Of a stretch of DNA of 64,000 nt, positions 26,872 through 35,754 are shown in pieces. Source of the stretch: Pannonibacter sp. SL95. GTDB lineage: Bacteria > Pseudomonadota > Alphaproteobacteria > Rhizobiales > Stappiaceae. The translations under genes and the position numbers were made by a program. A model generated the notes under the pieces. That model saw nothing but the letters and a program-made list of their open reading frames with translations. It did no database searches and was not told the DNA's origin. Position 1 is the first letter of the stretch, and every line of letters starts with the position of its first letter. The stretch lies in assembly GCF_026672425.1 (NCBI RefSeq), contig NZ_JAPPRC010000004.1, positions 428,501-492,500 on the forward strand. Direction: 5' to 3'.

Positions 26872-28152
26872 GTGGAAAACACGACTGTTGCCGCCACTGC
26901 CCCATTTGCCGGCCCGGCAGCCGGATCTTTCGCGCCGCGCGCTGCCTCGCCAGGCGCTCCGCGCCGAATGGTCCAGCGGCTTGCCGGCCTGCTGACCGCA
27001 GCCAGCCTTTTGACCGGCTGCATGGGGTCGACCATGGGCACCGCGCCTGATGGACTGCAAACCCTGCCCGCAACGCCGTCCACGCCCGCCGTGACCGGCC
27101 AGACCATCGGCAACGGTACCGTGCGGGTTGGCCTTCTTCTGCCGCTGTCGGCTGGAGGATCGGCGACGGCCATCGCGACGACGTTCCGCAACTCCGCCGA
27201 ACTGGCGTTGAAGGACTTCCAGGGCTCGGACATCCAGCTTCTGGTCAAGGATACAGCCGGAACGGCGGAAGGCGGCCGGGCCGCTGCGCAGTCTGCCATT
27301 TCCGAAGGCGCCGAGCTGCTGCTTGGTCCGGTGTTTGCGCCGGCCGTTAGCGGGGCGGCCAGCGTCGCCCGCACGTCCGGGGTTCCGATCGTTGCGTTTT
27401 CGACGGATACGTCGGTCGCCGGCCCCGGTGTCTATCTCCTGTCGTTCCTGCCGGCCGGCGACGTCCGCCGCATCATCGGCTATGCCGCGACCCAGAACCG
27501 CAAGTCCTATGTCGCCTTGCTGCCCGACGATGCTTATGGCGCCGTCACCGAGGCAGCGTTTCGCCAGGAAGTCGGGCGGACCGGCGGGCGGGTGGTTTCG
27601 ATCCAGCGCTACAAGGTCTCCGGATCCGACACATCGGACCTGACGGCCAAGACCCAGGCGCTCGTCAGCGTGCTTCCGCAGGCCGATGCGCTGTTCCTGC
27701 CGGCGGCCAGTGTTGCGCCATTCGTGATGCAGAGCCTGATGACCCAGGGCGGCAATCTGGCAAACATCAAGGTTCTGGGCAGCGGCCAATGGGACGCAGC
27801 GCAGGTGACCAGCAATCCGATCATGGCGGGCACCTGGTTCCCCGGGCCGGAGCGGTCCAGCTTTGATGCCTTGTCCGGCCGTTATCAGGCGGCCTACGGC
27901 AGCGTTCCGCCGCGCAATGCCTCGCTGGCCTATGATGGCACCATTCTTGCGGCTGGCCTTGTCCGCTCGGCCGGGCCGCAGCGGTTCTCGCAGCCGGTCC
28001 TGACCAACCGCGACGGCTTCCTCGGCATCGATGGCGTATTCCGGTTCCTGCCGAATGGCGAGAGCGAGCGCGGGCTTGCCGTCTATGAAATCGCGCCGAC
28101 GGGGGTCAAGGTGATCTCGCCTGCTCCCCGTGATTTCCGCGCGCCCTCCTGA
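26872..28152 (+). CDS. penicillin-binding-protein-activator-like lipoprotein (periplasmic-binding fold)
   Basis: A 426-residue exported lipoprotein. After about 33 polar/Ala-Pro residues comes a signal sequence with lipobox LLTGC. The mature part is a type I periplasmic-binding-protein fold (VRVGLLLPLSAGGSATAIA, LLLGPVFAPAVSG, VPIVAFSTD, YAATQNRKSYVALLPDDAYG, GTWFPGPE). This is the LppC/LpoA-related family, whose E. coli member activates PBP1A from the outer membrane; an amino-acid-binding role is the alternative. The GTG at 26872 has a perfect AGGAGG five bases upstream, which fixes the start. Its stop overlaps the coaBC start by one base. Confidence 0.85.
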   Translation: MENTTVAATAPFAGPAAGSFAPRAASPGAPRRMVQRLAGLLTAASLLTGCMGSTMGTAPDGLQTLPATPSTPAVTGQTIGNGTVRVGLLLPLSAGGSATAIATTFRNSAELALKDFQGSDIQLLVKDTAGTAEGGRAAAQSAISEGAELLLGPVFAPAVSGAASVARTSGVPIVAFSTDTSVAGPGVYLLSFLPAGDVRRIIGYAATQNRKSYVALLPDDAYGAVTEAAFRQEVGRTGGRVVSIQRYKVSGSDTSDLTAKTQALVSVLPQADALFLPAASVAPFVMQSLMTQGGNLANIKVLGSGQWDAAQVTSNPIMAGTWFPGPERSSFDALSGRYQAAYGSVPPRNASLAYDGTILAAGLVRSAGPQRFSQPVLTNRDGFLGIDGVFRFLPNGESERGLAVYEIAPTGVKVISPAPRDFRAPS

Positions 28153-29372
28153 TGGCTGATGCGATGATGCTTTCGGACAAGCGGATCCTCCTGATCATTG
28201 GCGGTGGCATTGCCGCTTACAAGTCGCTGGATCTGATCCGCCGCCTGCGCGAACGGGGCGCGGCTGTACGCGTGATCATGACTGCCGGCGCGCAGGAGTT
28301 CATCACGCCGCTGGCCGCGGGTGCCCTCAGCGCCGACCGTGTCTACACCGACCTGTTCGACCGGGAGGCGGAGCAGGATGTGGGGCATATCCGCCTGGCG
28401 CGGGAAACCGATCTTGTTCTGGTGGCCCCGGCGACGGCGGATCTGATGGCCAAGATGGTCAACGGACTGGCCGGTGATCTTGCCACAGCGGTGCTCCTGG
28501 CGACGAAAAAGCCGGTGCTGGTCGCGCCCGCGATGAACCCGGCGATGTGGAGCCACCCGGCAACGAAGCGCAATGTGGCGCGACTGACGGCAGATGGCAT
28601 TGCCTTTATCGGTCCGGACAGCGGCGAGATGGCGGAAAGCGGTGAGGCAGGTGTTGGCCGCATGAGCGAGCCGCTGGCGATTGCCGAGCGTGTCGCGGCG
28701 ATGCTGGTGCCGGCTCCCGGTCCTCTTGCCGGGCGGCATGTCGTCATCACCTCCGGTCCCACGCATGAGCCGATTGACCCGGTGCGCTACATCGCCAACC
28801 GCTCCTCCGGCAAGCAGGGCCATGCCATCGCCGCCGCACTGGCTGCGCTTGGTGCCCGGGTGACGCTGGTCAGCGGTCCGGTGACGGTGCCCGATCCGAA
28901 GGGCGTTACCACGGTGCATGTGGAGACGGCGCGGCAGATGCTGGCGGCCGTCGAGGCTGCGCTGCCGGCCGAGGCCGCCGTCATGGCCGCAGCTGTCGCC
29001 GACTGGCGGGTGGCGGCGGAAGGGGCCGAAAAGATCAAGAAGGATGGCACTGGCCGTCCGCCGGCACTGGCCCTGACGGAAAATCCGGACATCCTGGCGA
29101 CCGTGGGTCATCTGGGCGATCGGCGGCCGAGGCTCGTCGTCGGCTTTGCGGCAGAAACCCAGAACCTCATTGCCAATGCGCAGGCCAAGCTTGCGCGCAA
29201 GGGCGCGGACTGGATCGTCGCCAACGATGTCAGCCCGGAAACCGGCGTGATGGGCGGCGACGCCAACACGGTGCGCATCGTCTCGGCGGCCGGCGTGGAA
29301 GACTGGCCGACGCTGGACAAGGGCGAGGTCGCGCGTCGTCTCGCCGCGCGGATTGCCGCCGCGCTGACCTGA
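28152..29372 (+). CDS. coaBC: phosphopantothenoylcysteine decarboxylase / phosphopantothenate-cysteine ligase
   Basis: Bifunctional coenzyme A synthesis enzyme joining 4'-phosphopantothenate to cysteine, then decarboxylating. The 406-residue protein has the flavin-dependent CoaC half (GGGIAAYKSLDLIRRLRERG, GHIRLARETDLVLVAPAT with the active-site His, PAMNPAMW) and the CoaB half (TSGPTHEPIDPVRYIANRSSGKQG, AAAVADWR). The CoaC substrate-flap motif, normally ACGDxGxGRM with a catalytic Cys, here reads AESGEAGVGRM without Cys. It starts at the stop of the lipoprotein gene. The usual neighbour dut is absent. Confidence 0.94.
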   Translation: MADAMMLSDKRILLIIGGGIAAYKSLDLIRRLRERGAAVRVIMTAGAQEFITPLAAGALSADRVYTDLFDREAEQDVGHIRLARETDLVLVAPATADLMAKMVNGLAGDLATAVLLATKKPVLVAPAMNPAMWSHPATKRNVARLTADGIAFIGPDSGEMAESGEAGVGRMSEPLAIAERVAAMLVPAPGPLAGRHVVITSGPTHEPIDPVRYIANRSSGKQGHAIAAALAALGARVTLVSGPVTVPDPKGVTTVHVETARQMLAAVEAALPAEAAVMAAAVADWRVAAEGAEKIKKDGTGRPPALALTENPDILATVGHLGDRRPRLVVGFAAETQNLIANAQAKLARKGADWIVANDVSPETGVMGGDANTVRIVSAAGVEDWPTLDKGEVARRLAARIAAALT

Positions 29373-29381
29373 GACGACTGT

Positions 29382-29555
29382 CTAAGCGCCGGGCGTGGCC
29401 TGCTTCCGCTCCTTGCTGCCACGCTCGTTGCGGCAGCGGTCGGAGCAATAGCGGACCTCGTCCCACACCTTTTCCCATTTCTTGCGCCAGGTGAAGGGGC
29501 GGCCACAGGTGACACAGGTCTTCTGCGGCAGATCGGATTTCTTGCGCATCTTCAT
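29382..29555 (-). CDS. DUF2256 small zinc-ribbon-like protein
   Basis: A 57-residue basic protein with four Cys in two pairs (TCVTCGRPF and YCSDRCRNE) around [14 protein letters not shown], an unmistakable DUF2256 signature. The fold is probably a small zinc ribbon; function is unknown. Members are often found beside photolyase/cryptochrome genes. Here the ATG overlaps the stop of the photolyase gene (ATGA), implying coupled translation. A second Met at codon 3 could be the true start. Confidence 0.88.
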   Translation of the reverse strand: MKMRKKSDLPQKTCVTCGRPFTWRKKWEKVWDEVRYCSDRCRNERGSKERKQATPGA

Positions 29556-31189
29556 GTGATCTGGCCTGCCTGAGCGGGGTCGGGATGGGGCTCCGGGTCG
29601 GAGACAGGTTCGGGACCGGCGGCAAACAGGCTGAGCTGTCCATCAGGGGCCGCCTTCGTCCGCCCCTTGCGCGCGGCCGAGACCCCGTCGTTGCGCTGGC
29701 CGCGGTTGGCGATGCCGGCCTTGCGGCTTCCGTGGCGGTCCTGGATCCGGTCCGCCTCGCGGTGGAACTCGCGCTCCTTGCGCAGGCCCCAGACCCGGTC
29801 GCGGGCCGCACGGGCGGCCGCCAGTGGATCGACGATGGGCTCGGGATAGCGTCGGCCCAGCAGCGACGCCGCGCCGCCCCAGGTCCAGGGCGCATGAAGG
29901 AAGGCATCCGGCACCTCGGACAGTTCCGGGACCCAGCGGCGGATGAAGACGCCCTGCGGATCCTGATCCTGCCCCTGCTTGACCGGGTTGTAGATGCGGA
30001 TGGTATTGATGCCGGTGGTTCCGGACTGCATCTGCACCTGTGGCCAGTGGATGCCCGGCTCGTAGTCGGTGAAGGCCCGCGCCAGATGTTCGCCCGGGGC
30101 CCGCCAGTCCAGCCAGAGATGATAGGCGGCCACGGCCATCAGCATCGCGCGCATGCGGAAGTTCATCCAGCCGGTGGCATTGAGCGCGCGCATGGTCGCG
30201 TCGACGAAGGGCAGGCCGGTCTCGCCCTCGCACCAGGCCGCGAGCCGGGCGGCGTCGGGCTGCCGCGGGCGCAGGCCGTCGTGGGCGCGGTGGAGATTGC
30301 GGAACTCCAGCTCGGGCGCATCCTCCAGCTTCTGCATGAAGTGGCAATGCCAGTGCAGGCGGGACAGAAACGATCCGACTGCGCCCTGCCACTGGCGCGC
30401 GGCGCCGCTGTCGCCGCTCTCGACCAGCGCGCGCAGCCGGTCCTCCGCCCGCTGCGTGACCTCGCGCAGCGACAAGGTGCCGAAGGCCAGATGCGGCGAC
30501 AGCCGCGAACAGGCATCGAAGCCGGTGACCGGGCTGGACATGGCGGCACGATAGGTGCGGCCGCGCTGGGTCAGGAAGCTGCCGAGACAGGCAAGACCGG
30601 CCCGGCGGCCGCCGCGCTGACGGTCGGGGCAGGGGTCGGGGGCAAGGCCTAGGTCCTGCGCCGTCGGCAGGGGACCGGGCTCGATGCCGGGCAGCGGCGT
30701 CAGCGCCGGCTCGGGCAGCAGCGGCTGGCGCATGTCGCGGTCCCAGCGCTGCGCCCAGCCGTTGCGGCTCTTCAGGCGACGGATGACGCCGGTCTGGCGA
30801 GGCTCCTCCCAGGGAATGCCGGCCTCGCGGCAGAAGGCCTTCACGGCCAGATCGCGGGCATAGGTGAAGCCATTGCCGGTTTCCTCGTGCGACCAGAGGG
30901 TGGCGATGCCACGCCGGGCGTGCAGGGCGCGCAGAACCTCGACTGCGGCCCCCTTGCGGATGATCAACGGCTGGCCAAGGCGAGCCAGATCCTGCCGCAG
31001 CTCGTGCAGGCACTCGGCAAGGAAGGCGTGATGCCGGCCGGAAGCATCCGGCAGCCGCCAGAGATCGGGCTCGACGATGTAGAGCGGCAGCACCGGGCCG
31101 CGTCGCGCGGCTTCGACCAGCGGCTGGTGATCAAAGCTGCGCAGATCGCGCTTGAACCAGACGACCTGCAGGGGCGGAAACTCGGACAT
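29552..31189 (-). CDS. cryptochrome/deoxyribodipyrimidine photolyase family protein
   Basis: A 545-residue flavoprotein of the photolyase/cryptochrome family. The N-terminal antenna domain ([25 protein letters not shown]) is followed by the FAD-binding domain with [51 protein letters not shown] and a variant [28 protein letters not shown]. The C-terminal 80 residues are basic and low-complexity. It may repair cyclobutane dimers or be a sensor. It is coupled to the downstream DUF2256 gene. Light-driven repair is family knowledge; the specific activity is not shown. Confidence 0.9.
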   Translation of the reverse strand: MSEFPPLQVVWFKRDLRSFDHQPLVEAARRGPVLPLYIVEPDLWRLPDASGRHHAFLAECLHELRQDLARLGQPLIIRKGAAVEVLRALHARRGIATLWSHEETGNGFTYARDLAVKAFCREAGIPWEEPRQTGVIRRLKSRNGWAQRWDRDMRQPLLPEPALTPLPGIEPGPLPTAQDLGLAPDPCPDRQRGGRRAGLACLGSFLTQRGRTYRAAMSSPVTGFDACSRLSPHLAFGTLSLREVTQRAEDRLRALVESGDSGAARQWQGAVGSFLSRLHWHCHFMQKLEDAPELEFRNLHRAHDGLRPRQPDAARLAAWCEGETGLPFVDATMRALNATGWMNFRMRAMLMAVAAYHLWLDWRAPGEHLARAFTDYEPGIHWPQVQMQSGTTGINTIRIYNPVKQGQDQDPQGVFIRRWVPELSEVPDAFLHAPWTWGGAASLLGRRYPEPIVDPLAAARAARDRVWGLRKEREFHREADRIQDRHGSRKAGIANRGQRNDGVSAARKGRTKAAPDGQLSLFAAGPEPVSDPEPHPDPAQAGQIT

Positions 31190-31297
31190 GGCACCGGCAA
31201 CGGAACACAGCGGAGGCAGCTCTGCCGCAAGGATGGGGATGCAACCAACTACCGTGCCTCTACGCAGACCGGCCTGAAGAGGATTACCGGGCGCGCG

Positions 31298-31807
31298 TCA
31301 GAGCGACCCCGACTGGAAGCGGGCGTCCGGATCGATCAGGTCGTGCAGCCGCTGGGCTGCGTGCCTCGCAAAGCGCAGGGTCACCGCCTTGCGGGTGGCC
31401 GCCGGAAGTGGATGGCTTGGCGCCTCGCGCAGGATGTCGGCCGAAAAACCGTCGGACAGGATCAGGCCAGCGTCTTGCGGGAAAATGTCCTGCGGCACGT
31501 CGGGATGGGTGGCGAAATAGAGCCGGTCGCAATGGGCGCGGTAGTCCGGCCATTTGCTGTCGGCGCGGAAGTCGGCGATGGAGGACTTAACCTCGACGAT
31601 GACCAGCTCCTGCTTCTGGCCGAGCGCGACGAGGTCTGCCCGGCGGCCGGAGGCCAGCGTCAGTTCGGGCAGGCAGACATAGCCCTGCAGGCGCAGCAGC
31701 CGGGCAGTGCCGCGCCAGACTTTCAGCGCGGTCTCGGACTGGCGGCCGTCCGTTAAGGGGTCATCGAGGGCAATGCGATTGCCGGAAGAGGGGACAATAG
31801 AGGTCAT
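31298..31807 (-). CDS. mmcB: MmcB family DNA repair protein
   Basis: A 169-residue protein with a PD-(D/E)XK-like nuclease core: LPELTLASGRRADLVAL then LVIVEVKSSIADFRADSKWPDY, giving E/D...D...E-V-K. The second half has LYFATHPDVPQDIFPQDAGLIL. In Caulobacter, MmcB is an SOS-induced protein needed for mitomycin C tolerance and connected with translesion synthesis. A perfect LexA box lies ten bases upstream of the start. No ImuB or DnaE2 gene is in the window. Confidence 0.9.
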   Translation of the reverse strand: MTSIVPSSGNRIALDDPLTDGRQSETALKVWRGTARLLRLQGYVCLPELTLASGRRADLVALGQKQELVIVEVKSSIADFRADSKWPDYRAHCDRLYFATHPDVPQDIFPQDAGLILSDGFSADILREAPSHPLPAATRKAVTLRFARHAAQRLHDLIDPDARFQSGSL

Positions 31808-31816
31808 TCTCTATTT

Positions 31817-31831
31817 GTTCCTCTCTCGTTC
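31817..31831 (-). promoter_or_regulatory. LexA box of mmcB (GTTC-N7-GTTC)
   Basis: On the plus strand the sequence is GTTC-CTCTCTC-GTTC, the alphaproteobacterial LexA direct repeat, starting 10 bp upstream of mmcB. The motif is read here on the strand opposite the gene; the spacing is exact and the position is right for repression. Confidence 0.82.
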
Positions 31832-31914
31832 ACGAAAATCAAGCGCTGTTCCCGGCAATCCTTATCAAGCTTGTTCGGATTTTTCCGGTTTCGGCAAGAG
31901 ATGTCCGGCGTAGT

Positions 31915-33000
31915 TCAGCCAAGCCCCGTCTCGGCCGCCGCGCGCAAGGTGTCGATGCGCTCGTCCGGGCCGAAGGTCTCCCGGCAGTCGGCCAGCAGCG
32001 CAAGGGCTGCATCCGTCCTGCCGAGCGTCAGCATCCATTCGGCCCTGGCCAGCGGCAGATCCTTGCGCCAGCGCTTCGGCAGGCCGTGCAAGGCGGGATC
32101 CCGGGTGATCGCCGCTTCCGCCGCCTGCATCAGGTCAACCGCGTGAACGAGATCGCCGGTGCCAGCGGCCGCCTCGGCCCGCAGCCGCAGCAGGCCGGCG
32201 TGGCCCGGTGCGAGCGCGGCCAGCGCGTCAAGCTGCTCAGGCGTCAGCCGTTCGCCGGCAGCAAAGGCCTCGCCGGCGGCCGCAAAGCCCGCGTGAAAGG
32301 CACGCGGCAACGGTCGGATCAGGCCCCGCGCCACCAGCTCGTCTTCCGGATCGCGGTCGAAGGTGCGGGTGATCTTGCGGATCACGTTGAGCGTGTAGAG
32401 GTGGTCATGGCTGGCGTGGCAGGAGGCGAGATCGAACAGCCGGCTGCCCAGTCCCTGTGCCAGGACCCGCGCGACCCCGGCGCTATCGACCGGATCAAGG
32501 TGGCCGAAATAGAGATGAACAGGATGGGCAAGCTCCCGCCGCAGCCCGTCGAGCGCAGGGTCCAGCGCCAGCGCCTCGGCCGGGGTGCCGGGATGGGGCA
32601 GGCCATAAAGCGCGCTCTGGCTGCCGGGCCGGCCCAGCTCCAGCTCAGGGCCGAAGGCATGGATTGCCCCGTCGCCCCGGCGCAGGCCGGTGACCAGCGC
32701 GGCGTATCCGCCCATCGAGGCGCCGTAATGAAGGATGCGGGCCGGCTGGACCGAGGCCATGGCCGCCTCGATAGCGGCATCAATGGCTGCCTCCTGGCCC
32801 AGATACCAGCCGTTGCGCGTGTCGTTGAGAAACAGGCAGGCGTGACGGGTGGCGGAGAACATCCGCTCCAGACCGAACTTGCCGTCCGGCACACGAACCT
32901 GCGAATAGACCACGACGAGCAGGCCGCTGCCGGCACCGGGGGCAAGCCGGTGCCGGAGAAAGGACGCTGCGTCCTCGCCGGGTTTATCCGTCAGGGTCAC
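31915..33000 (-). CDS. alpha/beta-hydrolase-fold protein with helical-repeat C-terminus, function unknown
   Basis: I do not recognise a named family. The N-terminal 210 residues look like an alpha/beta hydrolase: a strand-rich start ([14 protein letters not shown]), nucleophile elbow [11 protein letters not shown] (Ser95), acid candidate in [10 protein letters not shown] and His candidates in [11 protein letters not shown]. The C-terminal 140 residues are Ala/Leu-rich helices resembling TPR units. It starts with GTG overlapping the hslU stop (GTGA), so it is translated behind the HslU ATPase. The gene is as GC-rich as its neighbours and shows no sign of recent transfer. Confidence 0.7.
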   Translation of the reverse strand: MTLTDKPGEDAASFLRHRLAPGAGSGLLVVVYSQVRVPDGKFGLERMFSATRHACLFLNDTRNGWYLGQEAAIDAAIEAAMASVQPARILHYGASMGGYAALVTGLRRGDGAIHAFGPELELGRPGSQSALYGLPHPGTPAEALALDPALDGLRRELAHPVHLYFGHLDPVDSAGVARVLAQGLGSRLFDLASCHASHDHLYTLNVIRKITRTFDRDPEDELVARGLIRPLPRAFHAGFAAAGEAFAAGERLTPEQLDALAALAPGHAGLLRLRAEAAAGTGDLVHAVDLMQAAEAAITRDPALHGLPKRWRKDLPLARAEWMLTLGRTDAALALLADCRETFGPDERIDTLRAAAETGLG

Positions 33001-34301
33001 AGGATGAAGCGCGACAGGTCGACGTTGCGGGCCAGTTCGCCCACGTTGGTCCGCACATGATCGGCGTCAATGGCGACAACACGGCCAGCCTGATCGGGGG
33101 CGGAGTAGGAAATCTCGTCGAGAATCCGCTCCATCACCGTCTGCAGCCGCCGCGCGCCGATGTTCTCGACGCTGGCATTCAGCTCCACTGCGATGGCCGC
33201 GATCTCGTCGATGGCGGCCTCGGTAAAGCTCAGCTCCACCTCTTCGGTCTTCAGCAAGGCCACATACTGCTTGATCAGGCTTGCTTCCGGTTCCGTGAGA
33301 ATGGCCCGGAAATCTTCCCGCGTCAGCGGCTTCAGTTCCACGCGGATGGGCAAGCGTCCCTGCAATTCCGGCAGAAGGTCTGACGGTTTGGCCACATGAA
33401 ACGCGCCCGAAGCAATGAACAGGATGTGGTCCGTCTTGACCGGACCGTGCTTGGTCGAAACGACAGTTCCCTCGATCAGTGGCAGCAGGTCGCGCTGCAC
33501 GCCCTCGCGCGAGACATCGCCGCCAACACGGCCATCGCGGGCGCAGATCTTGTCGATCTCGTCAAGGAAGACGATCCCGGCATTCTCGACCAGAGAAACC
33601 GCTTCCCGGATGACCTTTTCCTCGTCGAGCAACTTGTCGGATTCTTCGGCAATCAGGATGTCGTGCGATTCCTTGACCGTCACGCGCCGGCTTTTGGTCT
33701 GGCCGCCAAAGGCTTTGCCGAGCAGTTCGGACATGTTGATGACGCCGATGTTCGCACCCGGCATGCCGGGAACGTCAAAGCCCGGCATCTGCGGCGTCGC
33801 CCGAACCTGGATCTCGATTTCGCGGTTGTCGAGTTCACCGTCGCGCAGCTTCTTGCGGAAGCTGTCCCGGGTCGCGGGGCTGGCGCTGGCGCCGACCAGC
33901 GCGTCCAGCACGCGCTCCTCTGCCAGCACATGAGCCTTTGCCTTGACCTCCTGCCGGCGCACATCGCGCACCAGCGAGATCCCGGCCTCAACGAGGTCCC
34001 GGATGATCTGTTCCACGTCGCGGCCGACATAGCCGACTTCCGTGAACTTGGTCGCCTCGACCTTGACGAAGGGCGCGTTGGCAAGGCGGGCGAGGCGCCG
34101 GGCGATCTCGGTCTTGCCGACGCCGGTGGGCCCGATCATGAGGATGTTCTTCGGCAGGACTTCCTCGCGCATCGGGCTTTCCAGCTGCTGGCGGCGCCAG
34201 CGGTTGCGCAGGGCGATGGCGACGGCGCGCTTGGCGTCCTTCTGGCCGACGATATAGCGGTCGAGCTCGGAGACGATCTCGCGGGGGGAAAAATTGGTCA
34301 T
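32997..34301 (-). CDS. hslU: HslUV protease ATPase subunit
   Basis: AAA+ unfoldase that feeds proteins to HslV. The 434-residue protein has the standard opening [36 protein letters not shown], Walker [16 protein letters not shown], the GYVGRD pore loop, an I-domain, Walker [11 protein letters not shown], and the C-terminus LSRFIL that docks into HslV. The ATG at 34301 gives normal length; the frame is open 74 codons upstream. It lies 34 bp after hslV under the same heat-shock promoter, and its stop overlaps the start of the hydrolase-like gene. Confidence 0.97.
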   Translation of the reverse strand: MTNFSPREIVSELDRYIVGQKDAKRAVAIALRNRWRRQQLESPMREEVLPKNILMIGPTGVGKTEIARRLARLANAPFVKVEATKFTEVGYVGRDVEQIIRDLVEAGISLVRDVRRQEVKAKAHVLAEERVLDALVGASASPATRDSFRKKLRDGELDNREIEIQVRATPQMPGFDVPGMPGANIGVINMSELLGKAFGGQTKSRRVTVKESHDILIAEESDKLLDEEKVIREAVSLVENAGIVFLDEIDKICARDGRVGGDVSREGVQRDLLPLIEGTVVSTKHGPVKTDHILFIASGAFHVAKPSDLLPELQGRLPIRVELKPLTREDFRAILTEPEASLIKQYVALLKTEEVELSFTEAAIDEIAAIAVELNASVENIGARRLQTVMERILDEISYSAPDQAGRVVAIDADHVRTNVGELARNVDLSRFIL

Positions 34302-34335
34302 CGTGTCGATGGTCCTCTCGGGGGCGCGCCGCGTG

Positions 34336-34896
34336 TCAGCGCGCGCTCTCCAGGCTTTCGATGGTGAGATTGCCGTTGGTGTAGACACAGATGTCAGCGG
34401 CGATGGCCATCGCCTTGCGGGCGATTGCCTCGGCTTCCATGTCGATGTCCACCAGCGCGCGGGCAGCGGCCAGCGCGAAGTTGCCGCCGGACCCGATACC
34501 CATGACACCGCCCTCAGGCTCAAGCACGTCGCCAGTGCCGGTCAGGACCAGCGAGACATCCTTGTCTGCGACCAGCATCATGGCTTCAAGACGGCGCAGA
34601 TACCGGTCCGTCCGCCAGTCCTTGGCCAGCTCGACGCAGGCGCGCATCAGCTGTCCCGGATATTGTTCCAGCTTGGCCTCAAGCCGCTCGAAGAGGGTGA
34701 AAGCGTCTGCGGTTGCGCCAGCAAAGCCGCCAATCACGCTGCCCTTGGCCAGTGGCCGCACCTTGCGCGCGGTATTCTTGATCACCGTCGGTCCGAGTGA
34801 GACCTGTCCGTCGCCAGCAATGACAACGCGGCCGCCCTTGCGGACCATCAGGATTGTGGTCCCGTGCCAGGTGCCCATTCCGTGTTCTGAACTCAT
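34336..34896 (-). CDS. hslV: HslUV protease proteolytic subunit
   Basis: Threonine peptidase of the bacterial proteasome-like complex. The catalytic block [20 protein letters not shown] starts at Thr13 in the 186-residue reading from 34896, so about 12 residues must be removed to expose the nucleophile. Such propeptides are usual in rhizobial HslV but absent in E. coli. [22 protein letters not shown] and [13 protein letters not shown] are also typical. A longer start at 34929 is possible. A hairpin and an RpoH-type promoter lie upstream. Confidence 0.95.
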   Translation of the reverse strand: MSSEHGMGTWHGTTILMVRKGGRVVIAGDGQVSLGPTVIKNTARKVRPLAKGSVIGGFAGATADAFTLFERLEAKLEQYPGQLMRACVELAKDWRTDRYLRRLEAMMLVADKDVSLVLTGTGDVLEPEGGVMGIGSGGNFALAAARALVDIDMEAEAIARKAMAIAADICVYTNGNLTIESLESAR

Positions 34897-34969
34897 GTCC
34901 TGTCCGTCTGTCGCATCCGTCTCCGGCATCAGCGCCAGGAGACACCGGCGACCGCAAACATGGATAGCC

Positions 34970-34996
34970 CGGTCCGGATCGTGTCGATCCGGGCCG
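34970..34996. repeat. 12-bp inverted repeat in the hslVU leader
   Basis: A near-perfect stem (one G-T pair) centred on TGT, with core CCGGATCG/CGATCCGG, lies between the RpoH promoter and hslV, inside the predicted 5' untranslated region. There is no T-run, so it is not a simple terminator. A stabilising 5' stem-loop is known for E. coli hslVU; function here is inferred. Confidence 0.55.
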
Positions 34997-35030
34997 ATCC
35001 GTATCTTCGGTCGCCGCTTCGTTGATCCTT

Positions 35031-35059
35031 ATTTAGGCGTGCAACGGTCAATCGCCAAG
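35031..35059 (-). promoter_or_regulatory. RpoH-type heat-shock promoter of hslVU
   Basis: On the minus strand: CTTG, 18 bp, CCTAAAT. The alphaproteobacterial RpoH consensus is CTTG-N17/18-CCTATAT, so there is one mismatch in the -10 box. It lies about 135 bp upstream of the hslV start. Confidence 0.7.
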
Positions 35060-35079
35060 CCACGCTTGGTCTAGCCTTG

Positions 35080-35661
35080 TCAGGCGCGGGCCCTGGTCTC
35101 GGAAAGGAACCGCTTCACCATCGCATCCAGCGAGGCCATGCTGCGCTCGTTGCGCAGATCGCCCTTGTCGTCGAAGGCGTCCGCGGCATTGGGTACCATG
35201 ACCATCTCGGGGATCAGGAAGGCACCGAGCCCGACTTCCAGAATGGTCCGCGTCCCGATTAGCCCGCGAATTCCGCCCAGTGCGCCGGTCGAGGCGGCGC
35301 CAATTGCGAAGATGCGGCCCTTGAATGCCGCTGCCGCCGGCTCGCCAGGGTCATTGAGACGGCTGAGCCAGTCGAGCGTGTTCTTCAGCAAAGGTGTAAT
35401 GGCGGTGTTGTATTCGGGGCAGGCGATGAACACGCCCTGGTGCTCCTGCATCAGCCGCTTCAGCTTGTGTGCAGATTCCGGGGCTCCCTTCTCCCGTTCC
35501 TGATCGCCGTCGTAAAGCGGCATCGGATAGTCGGCGAGGGAAATGCGGGTCACGTCCGCGTCGGCCAGCACCAGCTGCTTGGCCACGAACGCGGCCAGCT
35601 GCGTGTTGTAGGACCCGCCCCGGATGGAGCCGGAGAAAACCAGAATTCTGGGATGGCGCAT
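35080..35661 (-). CDS. NADPH-dependent FMN reductase family protein (paralogue A)
   Basis: A 193-residue flavodoxin-like oxidoreductase. It opens PRILVFSGSIRGGSYNTQLAAFVA, the FMN-phosphate loop, and has PLYDGDQE, GVFIACPEYNTAITPLLKNTLDWLSR (flavin and NAD contacts) and GALGGIRGL, matching the ArsH/ChrR/YieF-type group. Likely substrates are quinones or metals; none can be assigned. It is about half identical in aligned blocks to the gene immediately upstream, indicating a tandem duplication. Confidence 0.92.
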   Translation of the reverse strand: MRHPRILVFSGSIRGGSYNTQLAAFVAKQLVLADADVTRISLADYPMPLYDGDQEREKGAPESAHKLKRLMQEHQGVFIACPEYNTAITPLLKNTLDWLSRLNDPGEPAAAAFKGRIFAIGAASTGALGGIRGLIGTRTILEVGLGAFLIPEMVMVPNAADAFDDKGDLRNERSMASLDAMVKRFLSETRARA

Positions 35662-35754
35662 GAAAACTCCTCGATCAGCCGCATGGATCTGCCGCGCAGA
35701 GTGCGGTCTGAACGAAGAAAGTTCAATGACTTCACCAGAAATGACTGGTCTGGA

